This document shows positions 1 through 7,273 of a stretch of DNA of 21,250 nucleotides, piece by piece. Numbering within the stretch: the stretch's first letter is position 1; every line of letters begins with the position of its first letter. The position numbers were made by a program, and so were the translations under genes. The stretch comes from a virus, in the IMG/VR virus record IMGVR_UViG_3300017991_003184, positions 1 to 21,250 of that record; one strand, written 5' to 3'. The notes under the pieces were generated by a model. That model was given only the letters and a program-made list of their open reading frames with translations, had not been told where the DNA came from and searched no databases.

Positions 1-126
1 CCGTTTGCCAGCCCGAAGTACCGGCCGGCGACGTTCGGCGAAATTGGAGACCCGATGTCGTCCGCAGACGATTCCGTAGACGGCACGGTTACGCCATACT
101 ACTACCGCATTCTGATGCAGAGGTGA
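1..126 (+). CDS. C-terminal end of an unknown protein (partial)
   Basis: The reading frame is open from the first base and stops at TGA 124-126, giving the last 41 residues of a protein whose start lies outside the window. The fragment is polar and ends in a tyrosine-rich stretch (TPYYYRILMQR). Such an ending would suit a beta-rich structural protein, but no family can be assigned from 41 residues. The next gene starts 4 nt later, and its ribosome binding site (GAGGTG) overlaps this stop codon, so the two are probably translated from one message. Confidence 0.6.
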   Translation, partial: PFASPKYRPATFGEIGDPMSSADDSVDGTVTPYYYRILMQR

Positions 127-130
127 CACG

Positions 131-1318
131 ATGGGACTGACGCGCAACAGCCCGAACCAGAAGTGGGTCGTCTATGCGTTCGACCGGCGCACGAATAGGC
201 CGAAAATTGGCGACGCGGCGAACATCACGGCCAATTTGCGGCTGGACGGTGGAGCTGCACAGGCGACCGACGATACGAACCCGACAGAGATGGAAGACGG
301 GTACTATTACTTCAACCTGACGCAGGCCGAGACGCAATCCGGGCATGCACTGATTAATCCGGAGAGTGCGACGCCGAACATCCAGGTGATTGGCGTGCCG
401 GCAGTGGAGCGGACCGACGCCACGGTGGTCGTAGAGGGAACGGCTCAGGGAGGCGCCAACAATACGATCACGTTGGCTGATTCGTCGAGCGACGAGGACG
501 ATATTTACAACGGCGATTTGATCCACGTAGCGGTCGGCACGGGAGCGGGCCAAGCGAGGATGATTGTCGATTACAACGGCACCACGAAGGTCGCGACGGT
601 AGACGCGAATTGGGAAGTCAACCCGGACAACACCTCGGTATACGTGACGTACGCACACCCGGGACTGGTCCACATCGCGGCTACGGCGGACGGCACGAGC
701 AACGTGCTGGCACGTGACGTGGTGGGCAACAAAACAGATCAATCCGCCAGGACCGCGGACACGGCGTCGATCATGGCGGTACTGCGCAAGGTGCTCGACG
801 AAGCAACCGAAGCGGCACACCACGTCCACGCCGGCGAGCGATGGTTCGGAACAGCGGCGAGCCCATCGGCAACACATAAGGCCGACCGGACCGGAGCGGG
901 AGCGGCAGGATCGGAATCCGGGCCGATTGTAGTCGACGCAGGAAACGACGATTGGGGTGCGTGGACGCAAATCCTGGGTTCGGACGACACGCCAGTAGAC
1001 GGCGGCAGCAACGTGAAATTTGATCTGCACAAGATTCGTTTAGCCACTTCTGAGCACACGGATCAGCGGTATATGTTGCAGTTTGCTTTGCAAGAGAGCG
1101 CTCCGGCCGATGACCCGGGAGATTCGGACACCTACACGGAAACGGAGTTCTACGTTCCATCGTCGATCGGAGCGGCGACGAGCGACCAAACTCCGGGGGA
1201 CATTTCCAACGAGCGAGTATTGACGGGCACGAACGTATGGTGCCGAGCGAGAGCACCGGGCCAAAACACGAGCGAGATTGGGTTCTATATGGGCCTGCAC
1301 GAATACCAGTATAACTGA
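131..1318 (+). CDS. Phage fibre- or decoration-like structural protein
   Basis: 395 residues, starting at ATG 131 behind GAGGTGA. Three parts can be seen. Residues 1-100 (with GDAANITA and DGYYYFNLTQAE) resemble the N-terminal beta domain I recall from fibre-like or baseplate-associated proteins of environmental phages. Residues 100-180 form a second beta-rich unit (GTGAGQARMIVDYNGTTKVA, then PDNTSVYV). After a short helical linker around 210-225, residues 225-395 form a C-terminal domain with DAGNDDWGAWTQILGS and an ending FYMGLHEYQYN. No enzyme motif, signal peptide or membrane segment is visible. The gene sits just upstream of the portal region, where an appendage gene is unusual but possible. 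Family resemblance is from memory, so the role (appendage, decoration or receptor binding) is inferred. Confidence 0.6.
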   Translation: MGLTRNSPNQKWVVYAFDRRTNRPKIGDAANITANLRLDGGAAQATDDTNPTEMEDGYYYFNLTQAETQSGHALINPESATPNIQVIGVPAVERTDATVVVEGTAQGGANNTITLADSSSDEDDIYNGDLIHVAVGTGAGQARMIVDYNGTTKVATVDANWEVNPDNTSVYVTYAHPGLVHIAATADGTSNVLARDVVGNKTDQSARTADTASIMAVLRKVLDEATEAAHHVHAGERWFGTAASPSATHKADRTGAGAAGSESGPIVVDAGNDDWGAWTQILGSDDTPVDGGSNVKFDLHKIRLATSEHTDQRYMLQFALQESAPADDPGDSDTYTETEFYVPSSIGAATSDQTPGDISNERVLTGTNVWCRARAPGQNTSEIGFYMGLHEYQYN

Positions 1319-1339
1319 CCTCGGAGCGAAGGGCGAAAC

Positions 1340-1744
1340 ATGATAGGGCGAATCAGGAGCCTGCTGGCGCTGGCAGGCGGCGATGCGGAAGCCGTGGGCA
1401 GAAAGAAGGCCGAGCGAACGTGCAAGGCGTTGCGGCGAGAGCTGAGAGCCGCTAGAACGGAGGCTGCGAACGAGAAAGACGTGTTGGAGACCGAGCGGAG
1501 GGCATGGAAACGCCGGCAAGCGGAACTGGAAGCGGACGCAGCAGCGTTGACCAAAGAGCTGGAGGCGGCCCAGGCGCAAAACACGTTGCACGAAATGGAG
1601 ATCGACGGGCTGACGCAGATCATCACCAAGAACCAAGCGATTACGCAGCGAGACACGGAGATCGCCGCGATTGAGGGCGAAGTGGCGAGGAAGTATAGGA
1701 TCACGAATCATGGCTCAAACATACCTCGAACGGGCGCGAGATAG
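1340..1744 (+). CDS. Small coiled-coil protein, function unknown
   Basis: 134 residues. ATG 1340 is preceded by AGGGCGAA, a pattern shared with four other starts in the window. After a short N-terminal segment, residues 20-115 are almost entirely charged and alanine-rich helix (Arg, Lys, Glu, Ala) with heptad-like spacing, typical of a long coiled coil. There are no cysteines and no membrane segment. The 3' end overlaps the portal gene start by 35 nt, so translation is probably coupled. A small helical protein beside the portal could be a scaffold-like or packaging accessory, but that rests only on position and composition. Confidence 0.7.
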   Translation: MIGRIRSLLALAGGDAEAVGRKKAERTCKALRRELRAARTEAANEKDVLETERRAWKRRQAELEADAAALTKELEAAQAQNTLHEMEIDGLTQIITKNQAITQRDTEIAAIEGEVARKYRITNHGSNIPRTGAR

Positions 1745-4103
1745 TCACCGTGGCCGGTTGAATTCTTTGCGTGATCGCACGGCGCTGGCGTTGCGCCAAA
1801 CCGGCGGCGGTTCGCTGCCGCACCCGTACCTCGGTCGGCACTCGTCTATAGCGTCGCTGGCGGCTCGGTTCGACGACACGGCGAAGCAAGAAGAGCAGTA
1901 CAAACATTTCGTCAGTTGGGTGTACGTGGCGATTACGCGGATTGCGACCCGGGCGGCCGGCCAGCCGATGCGGGCTGGGCGAGTGAACGTGTCGCCGCAG
2001 AAAGCACGGCGGCTGAGCACGCAGCAGAAGTCGCACGCGCCAGGGTACGTGAAGGCCGTGGCGGACGACATCGAGCCGATCCCGACGCACGCGCTGCTGG
2101 ACGCGATTTCCAACCCGAACCACGCGATGGTAACGTGGAGTTTGATGTACGCGCTGCTGAGCGGGCTGGAGCTGACGGGCGTTGCGTACTGGTGGATGCC
2201 GAGGACCAGTAGTGGTCTGCAAATCTGGCCGCTGCCGAGTAGTTGGGTGACGCCGGTACACGCCAAAGGCAGGCTGTTCGACAGTTTCGAGGTGCGAAGC
2301 ACGAGCAGTATGGGCAAGCCGGTGCCGGTCGAGCATCAGGATATGGCGATGTTCCTGTTGCCGGACCCGGAGGACCCGACGCGACCGAAAAGCCCGGTGC
2401 AGGCACAGGCGCCGGCCGTGAGTACGGACGAACAGATTCAGGTGGCACAACACCGGTTCTTCCAGAACGGGATTTTCCCGCAGGTGATTTTGCACGCCGG
2501 CCGGCTACCGGACGCAATGGGCGTGCCGGGAGAGCGGCCGTCGGTGACACCCGAACAGCGGGTGGAGCTGATGAACGCCATCGCGGCAGTGTACGACGGA
2601 GTTGTGAATTACAACGAACCGTTGATCCTAGACGGGTTGATTGAGAACGTCTCGAAGTTCTCGCAGACGGCCCAGGAGATGGACTTCCTGCAAAGCAGCG
2701 AGCAGGTAAAGGGCCGGATATTCCAAGCGTTCGGCGTGAACCCGATCATCGCCGGCGAAATCGCGGGCGTGAACCGGGCCCAGGCCGCTGTGGCGGAGAC
2801 GTTGTTTACCACCAACGTCGTGAACCCGCTGCTGACGATGGTCGGGCAGGTGCTGACGCAGTGGGCACGGAAACACGAAGAGGGCACGGTGATCTGGCTG
2901 GACATGGCCCGAGCGAACGACGAAGAGCTGAATCTGCGCGAGTGGGACAAGGCGATGGTGCATCGAGTCGCGACGAAAAACGAGTTCCGGGTACATATTC
3001 TCGGCCTGCCGGAGATCGACCGAGAGGACTTTAACGAGCCACCGGAGCCGCAGTCGCAAGTTGCTCAGGGCCAAAGTGTCCAGGAAGAATCCGCTTTGCC
3101 CAGCATCCGAGGCGCGAAAAACACGGCGGAGCCCAGCGTGAGCCGAAAGTGGGACAAGTTCGTGGGCGGGCTGTGGGAGAAAAACGCGGCCAAAAGCGAA
3201 CGGCGGTTGCAGGAGGCAATGCACGGTTTGTTCCGAGAACAGGCGAAAACGGCGACGAGCGAGCTGCTGGAGATCGCGAAGCGGAGCCCGGGCCTGTTCG
3301 TCGAGGGCAACGCGGCCGAGCTGGCCCGGCAGGCGTTCAATCCGCGGGATTGGGACGCACCGCTGACAATGGCGGCGGCCCAGCCAATGGTGCTGGCGAT
3401 GGCCACCGGATACGTAACCGAGCGGGCGATTTTGAAGTCTCGGACCCGCAACGGGCGTTTGACGAGTCTGAAACGGCTTCGGCAGCCGGACCCGGTATTC
3501 GACCGGCTGGTTGAGGAAATCCAGGCGAATTTGCCGCGGTTCATTGCGGAAGACGTGCCCGAGGCGGTGATGGCGAACATCGTGTCGGAAGTCGCGGCAA
3601 TCATCCAGGAGCCGTGGTGGAAGGAGATCAACGACACGCAGTTGAGGTACCTGGAGTCGTCGCTGCGAACCGGGATTGACGGCGGATGGAGCGTGTCGAA
3701 GATCGCGAAGGACATTGAACGGTTCATGGGCGACGGCAGCCGGAGCCGCAGTATGCTGATCGCGAGAACCGAAACCCCAGGACTGTTGAACGGCGGGCAC
3801 GTATTGCAGATGAAGGAGCTGGAAGAGACCGGGCTGACGGTCGTGAAAGAGTGGCTGACGGTCGGCGACGCCGACGTCCGGGACCAGCACATTGCGATGC
3901 AGGGCGAACGAACACAACCCGCCGACGCGGTTTTCACACTGCCGAACGGAGAGACGACGCCACACCCGGCCCACTACTCGCTGTCGCCGGCGAACCGGTG
4001 CAATTGCCGCTGCACGGTGATGAGCGACGTGGACCTTGACCAACTGGACGAACTGGAAGCGGCCGAGGACTCGGCGTTGGCAGCAGCCGACAGAACACCG
4101 TAA
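1710..4103 (+). CDS. Portal protein fused to Mu F-like head morphogenesis domain
   Basis: 797 residues from ATG 1710, with AGGA at 1697-1700. An in-frame TTG at 1671 is possible but lacks a good binding site. Residues 30-440 match HK97-type portals: early helices with WVYVAITRIATRAAGQPM, then HALLDAISNPNHAM, then FGVNPIIAGEIAG from about residue 341 followed by a long helix. Portals form the dodecameric ring through which DNA enters and leaves the head. Residues about 590-780 are a Mu F/SPP1 gp7-type domain: IARTETPGLLNGG near 686, then EWLTVGDADVRDQHIAMQGE, then NRCNCRC near 765. MuF domains are minor head proteins, often separate genes just after the portal. No frameshift or stop separates the two parts, so this is a true fusion. 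Confidence 0.92.
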   Translation: MAQTYLERARDSHRGRLNSLRDRTALALRQTGGGSLPHPYLGRHSSIASLAARFDDTAKQEEQYKHFVSWVYVAITRIATRAAGQPMRAGRVNVSPQKARRLSTQQKSHAPGYVKAVADDIEPIPTHALLDAISNPNHAMVTWSLMYALLSGLELTGVAYWWMPRTSSGLQIWPLPSSWVTPVHAKGRLFDSFEVRSTSSMGKPVPVEHQDMAMFLLPDPEDPTRPKSPVQAQAPAVSTDEQIQVAQHRFFQNGIFPQVILHAGRLPDAMGVPGERPSVTPEQRVELMNAIAAVYDGVVNYNEPLILDGLIENVSKFSQTAQEMDFLQSSEQVKGRIFQAFGVNPIIAGEIAGVNRAQAAVAETLFTTNVVNPLLTMVGQVLTQWARKHEEGTVIWLDMARANDEELNLREWDKAMVHRVATKNEFRVHILGLPEIDREDFNEPPEPQSQVAQGQSVQEESALPSIRGAKNTAEPSVSRKWDKFVGGLWEKNAAKSERRLQEAMHGLFREQAKTATSELLEIAKRSPGLFVEGNAAELARQAFNPRDWDAPLTMAAAQPMVLAMATGYVTERAILKSRTRNGRLTSLKRLRQPDPVFDRLVEEIQANLPRFIAEDVPEAVMANIVSEVAAIIQEPWWKEINDTQLRYLESSLRTGIDGGWSVSKIAKDIERFMGDGSRSRSMLIARTETPGLLNGGHVLQMKELEETGLTVVKEWLTVGDADVRDQHIAMQGERTQPADAVFTLPNGETTPHPAHYSLSPANRCNCRCTVMSDVDLDQLDELEAAEDSALAAADRTP

Positions 4104-4173
4104 CGCACCACCCAAAAGTATGGCCCGCACCCCAAGGTTGGAGTGGCGGCTAGGCGTTGACACAGAGGGCGAA

Positions 4174-4401
4174 ATGGCGCAAGATACAAAGCGGAGCTTG
4201 CTGGCACCCTTGCCATCGCGATGCCAGAGGCTGGCTCGGCTGGCTATGGAGCACATTGCGAATCAGGTGGAAAGCAAGTTCCGCAACAAGACGTGGGGCG
4301 AAGCAAGAGTGCATCTGCGGTTTCGCAAGGGCGAACTACACGAAGTCGAGGTGCTGGACTCGACGACGGTGCGAGCCGCGGATATGAATGGTGGCGAATA
4401 G
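4174..4401 (+). CDS. Small hypothetical protein
   Basis: 75 residues from ATG 4174, chosen because AGGGCGAA directly precedes it. An in-frame ATG at 4120 would add 18 residues but has no binding site. The N-terminal half is basic and helical (RLARLAMEHIANQVESKF). The C-terminal half looks like two beta strands (ARVHLRFRKGELHEVEVLD). The compact alpha-beta layout could be a small nucleic-acid- or protein-binding domain. I do not recognise a family. It is the last gene before a strong terminator hairpin. Confidence 0.6.
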   Translation: MAQDTKRSLLAPLPSRCQRLARLAMEHIANQVESKFRNKTWGEARVHLRFRKGELHEVEVLDSTTVRAADMNGGE

Positions 4402-4429
4402 TTAGCCGACTTGGGTATCACCATTAGGG

Positions 4430-4465
4430 AACCCGGCGGGAGAAATCCCGGCGGGTTTTCTTTTT
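4430..4465 (+). terminator. Rho-independent terminator before the serine-rich gene
   Basis: The arms at 4430-4441 (AACCCGGCGGGA) and 4446-4457 (TCCCGGCGGGTT) form a 12-bp stem with a single G-G mismatch, closing a GAAA loop at 4442-4445. The tract TTTTCTTTTT at 4456-4465 follows at once. This is a textbook intrinsic terminator on the + strand. It ends only 14 nt before the ATG of the next gene and runs into that gene's GGAGGA ribosome binding site, leaving no room for a promoter between them. Confidence 0.85.
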
Positions 4466-4479
4466 GGGAGGAACGAGCG

Positions 4480-5658
4480 ATGTCAGATCGAGTGATTGTC
4501 ACGGTGCGGTTTCCAGCCGCCGATACCACTGTCATCGCCTCCCGATCTCTTCAGATATACGACGCCAACGAGCGGATTGCGGACCCGGAGGCATCGCCGC
4601 TGAAAACGGCGGCATTGGCCGCAGCCACGACCAAGTACGAATACGAGACGGACGAGGGCAAGCTGCTTGAGTACGTGCTAGTCGATACGGCACGCGACGG
4701 CACGCCGAGCGGAAAGGCGATCTTGCGAGTTGCGGCAGTGTCGGGCGCGCCGATTACGCCGGAGCCGATCCAACTGGTGATGGTCGAAGACCTGAGCGAA
4801 AGCAGCAGCGGCTCGGCAACCAGCGATTCGAGCGGCGGAAGCAGTACCAGTGCCAGCACGAGCAGCAGCAGCAGCGTGTCGGCATCGTCGGCCAGCAGCA
4901 GCAGCGAATCGAGCAGCAGCAGCAGCAGCGAATCGAGCAGCAGCAGTAGCAGTGAAAGCTCGCCGTCGTGGTCGTCTGCTTCGACGATCAGCGTGAGCCT
5001 GAGCAGCAGCACGGAGCAGGCCAGTAGCTTCAGCTCGATCAATAGCAGCAGCAGCAGCACGAACAGCTCCAGCAACACGAGCTCTAGCACGTCAAGTGCC
5101 AGCAGCGCCAGTACAACCAGCGTAAGCGGAAGCAGCGCAAGCAGTGAAAGCAGTAGCAGCCAAAGCCCGAGTAGCATATCGATCAGCCTGAGCAGCAGCA
5201 GTTCTAGCAGTGAAAGTAGCAGCAGCGAGAGCACGAGCAGCAGCACAAGTGCGACGGTGACGAGCAGCTCGCCGAGTAGCCAAAGCACGAGCAGCAGCGC
5301 AAGTGAAAGCAGCGGAAGCTCTGCAAGTAGCAGCACATCCAGTGCAAGCACCTTCAGTTCGATCAACAGTTCGTCGAGTAGCGGAAGCAGTGCGAGCACA
5401 TCGTCGAGCAGTTCCAGCAGCAGCAGCAGCCAAAGCAGCAGCTCCAGCAGCAGTTCGAGCAGCAGCTCGTCAAGCAGCAATAGCAGCAGTAGCTCCGCAA
5501 GCAGCATGAGCGAGAGCAGCGAGTCGCCGTCATCGAATACGAGTAGTTCGAGCAGCGTGACGGAGAGCTTTAGCAGTACCAGCTCGGAAAGCACTGAGTC
5601 AAGTTCGAGCCAAAGCCAGGAAAGTAGCCTGAGTGCCAGTAGTGCGAGCGGAGTGTAA
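4480..5658 (+). CDS. Phage protein with long serine-rich C-terminal tail
   Basis: 392 residues from ATG 4480, with GGAGGA at 4467-4472. Residues 1-105 form a normal-composition domain with alternating hydrophobic strands (VIVTVRFPAADTTVIA, LLEYVLVDTARDG, KAILRVAAVSG), probably beta-rich. From residue 106 to the end the chain is mostly serine, with scattered Ala, Thr, Glu, Gln, Asn and Gly. This region must be disordered or extended. No LPXTG-like anchor, signal peptide or membrane helix is seen, so it is not an ordinary cell-surface serine-rich repeat adhesin. It lies between portal and protease, a common place for head accessory proteins. A decoration or surface-exposed virion role is plausible but unproven. 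A second, unrelated N-terminal domain with a serine-rich tail occurs at 12038-12898. Confidence 0.75.
   Translation: MSDRVIVTVRFPAADTTVIASRSLQIYDANERIADPEASPLKTAALAAATTKYEYETDEGKLLEYVLVDTARDGTPSGKAILRVAAVSGAPITPEPIQLVMVEDLSESSSGSATSDSSGGSSTSASTSSSSSVSASSASSSSESSSSSSSESSSSSSSESSPSWSSASTISVSLSSSTEQASSFSSINSSSSSTNSSSNTSSSTSSASSASTTSVSGSSASSESSSSQSPSSISISLSSSSSSSESSSSESTSSSTSATVTSSSPSSQSTSSSASESSGSSASSSTSSASTFSSINSSSSSGSSASTSSSSSSSSSSQSSSSSSSSSSSSSSSNSSSSSASSMSESSESPSSNTSSSSSVTESFSSTSSESTESSSSQSQESSLSASSASGV
4795..5655 (+). repeat. Low-complexity serine-codon tract
   Basis: About 860 bp of in-frame serine codons (AGC, AGT, TCG and others), including pure AGC runs near 4861-4930 and 5411-5480. 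There is no long exact tandem unit. The codons are mixed, so the DNA is less repetitive than the protein. The antisense strand reads as leucine-rich or alanine-rich open frames, which are by-products of this composition. Confidence 0.9.
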
Positions 5659-5710
5659 CGCCAGTACCAAGAGGCGGGATGAACCGCCGAAGCGTTGGGA
5701 GACCGAAGTG

Positions 5711-7231
5711 ATGGCCGACAAGCGATACATGGACGCGGACGTGCTGGAGGCACTGGCGACGCGAGAAGCCAGGAAAACAGCATTCGGCTACGGCATCCGT
5801 ACGGCTGCTTGCCACGTCGGGCCCGTCTTGGAGTGCATGGACGACGCCATGTGTTCGGCGTTGAAAATGGGCGGGCTGACATTCGACCCGAGCGTTACCA
5901 TCAAGCAAGCCGAGCAGCGGCTGGTCTACTCGAACGAGGAGATGCTGTACGACAAGGAGACGATCCAAACGTCGGCTGACGAAATCGACAAGATGTGCAA
6001 GGCGGCGGGCGTGGAACCGCCACCGCGGACCATCATGGTGTTCGAGAACCTGATCACCACGCCGAAGAAGGACCGCGACGGCGACATTCTGCGAACTGAG
6101 GGCGCGAAGCCCGACCCGGCGATGCCGCTGTTGTGGCAGCACATGCCGGCGATGCCGATCGGCAAGATGCTGAAGGTGCTGAACCATACGAAGAAGGAGC
6201 TGCGGGTATTGTCGGCGGTGATCGACACCGAGCTGGGCAACGACACGGCGGCACTGATCGAGTTCGGCGCCTTGCGGATCAGCCACGGGTTCCGGGCATT
6301 GAAAATCGAACGGTTGCCGGAAGACGACGACGGCTACGCCGGCCTGGACGTGCTGGAGTTCGAGGTGATGGAGGAAAGCACGGTCAGCGTGCCGAGCAAT
6401 ACGGAGGCGGTGATCACGGCATTTTCGCGAGGGAAGCTGGCGAGCCCGCTGGCGAAGCGCTGGGCCAAAGGTATCGCCGACCAGAGGCCGACGCAAGTGC
6501 CAGGCGCGGACCTGGGCGAACAGGACAAGGGAGCCGCAGGCGAGGGCGACGACGCAGCAGACGGCGACTCAGGCGATCAGAAGGCACCCTGCGAAGTCGA
6601 AGACTGCGACGGGCCGTTGCAGACGCTGGGAGCCGTGACGCTCGCGCTGAATGCTTATTGCGAGAACACGGGCGAGGACAGCGTGTTGCGAGCCTGTGAA
6701 AAGGCCATACTGGAAGTGCTCGACAAGCATGCAAGGCCGTTTATCCTTTGCGACGAACGGGAGCCGGGCGACGTGTTTGTCCGGTACCGAGAAGGCGCCG
6801 AGCTTGACGGGTTCGCTGTCTGCAACGACGGCGGCTGTGTCAAGCAGTCGCCCGAGCTGCTGAAGGGCGTGTTGGAAGACGCCGGGTTGCTGGGCGAGAC
6901 GAAGCGAGGGCGGGTACTGAGCAAGTCGAATGAAGACGCGATCCGAGCCGCCTGCGACGACATCGAGAAAGCGGACGGACGGCTGCGAGCCGTGCTCGAA
7001 TCGATGGGCGAAGAGGAAGAAGAAGACGACGAACGAACGGCGACGGTCGACGCCAAGCAGGCGCTCGTGCTGGGTTTGCTGCGGGACGACATTACGCCCG
7101 GCGACCTGGAGTTCATTGCGGCGACGGCGGCGCGGGCGATAGCGGATCGGCAAAAGGAACGCGATCGCAAGCGACGGAAACAGCGACAACGCCAGTTGCG
7201 GAAACTGGCTTCACGACGTAAACGGAAGTAG
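5711..7231 (+). CDS. HK97-type prohead protease (S78) with long C-terminal extension
   Basis: 506 residues from ATG 5711, preceded by GGGAG and GACCGAAGTG. Residues 35-235 fit the prohead serine protease family that matures the capsid: the candidate catalytic His144 is in LLWQHMPAMPIG, the candidate Ser191 is in ALRISHGFRAL, and the block VMEESTVSVPSNTEA (Glu222, Asn230) corresponds to the family's conserved strand after the serine. Family members are often about 180-250 residues, so the remaining 270 residues are an extension. That extension holds a cysteine-containing domain (CEVEDCDGPLQTLG, CDEREPGDVFVRY), an acidic run (EEEEEDDE, about 435-443) and a very basic end (RKRRKQRQRQLRKL). It may act as a fused scaffold or packing element. 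This is inferred from position before the capsid gene and from charge pattern. Confidence 0.85.
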   Translation: MADKRYMDADVLEALATREARKTAFGYGIRTAACHVGPVLECMDDAMCSALKMGGLTFDPSVTIKQAEQRLVYSNEEMLYDKETIQTSADEIDKMCKAAGVEPPPRTIMVFENLITTPKKDRDGDILRTEGAKPDPAMPLLWQHMPAMPIGKMLKVLNHTKKELRVLSAVIDTELGNDTAALIEFGALRISHGFRALKIERLPEDDDGYAGLDVLEFEVMEESTVSVPSNTEAVITAFSRGKLASPLAKRWAKGIADQRPTQVPGADLGEQDKGAAGEGDDAADGDSGDQKAPCEVEDCDGPLQTLGAVTLALNAYCENTGEDSVLRACEKAILEVLDKHARPFILCDEREPGDVFVRYREGAELDGFAVCNDGGCVKQSPELLKGVLEDAGLLGETKRGRVLSKSNEDAIRAACDDIEKADGRLRAVLESMGEEEEEDDERTATVDAKQALVLGLLRDDITPGDLEFIAATAARAIADRQKERDRKRRKQRQRQLRKLASRRKRK

Positions 7232-7273
7232 AATTACGCCCAGGCGGGCGACCCGAAACGAGGACACGTAACC

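Noticed and set aside
1671-1709. TTG start extending the portal by 13 residues
   Set aside because: ATG 1710 has AGGA at good spacing, and the extra segment is the coiled-coil gene read in another frame.
4157-4189. Perfect TTGACA hexamer at 4157-4162 as a possible -35 box
   Set aside because: No acceptable -10 element at 16-18 nt spacing; downstream bases are GC-rich coding sequence of the 4174 gene.
2628-4256. Antisense open frame of 542 codons opposite the portal
   Set aside because: Same compositional cause; no recognisable domain, and the portal-MuF frame is certain.
4551-5882. Long antisense open frame rich in leucine opposite the serine-rich gene
   Set aside because: It is the complement of AGC/TCG codon runs (GCT, CGA, CTG), ends inside the protease gene, and has no binding site or family pattern.
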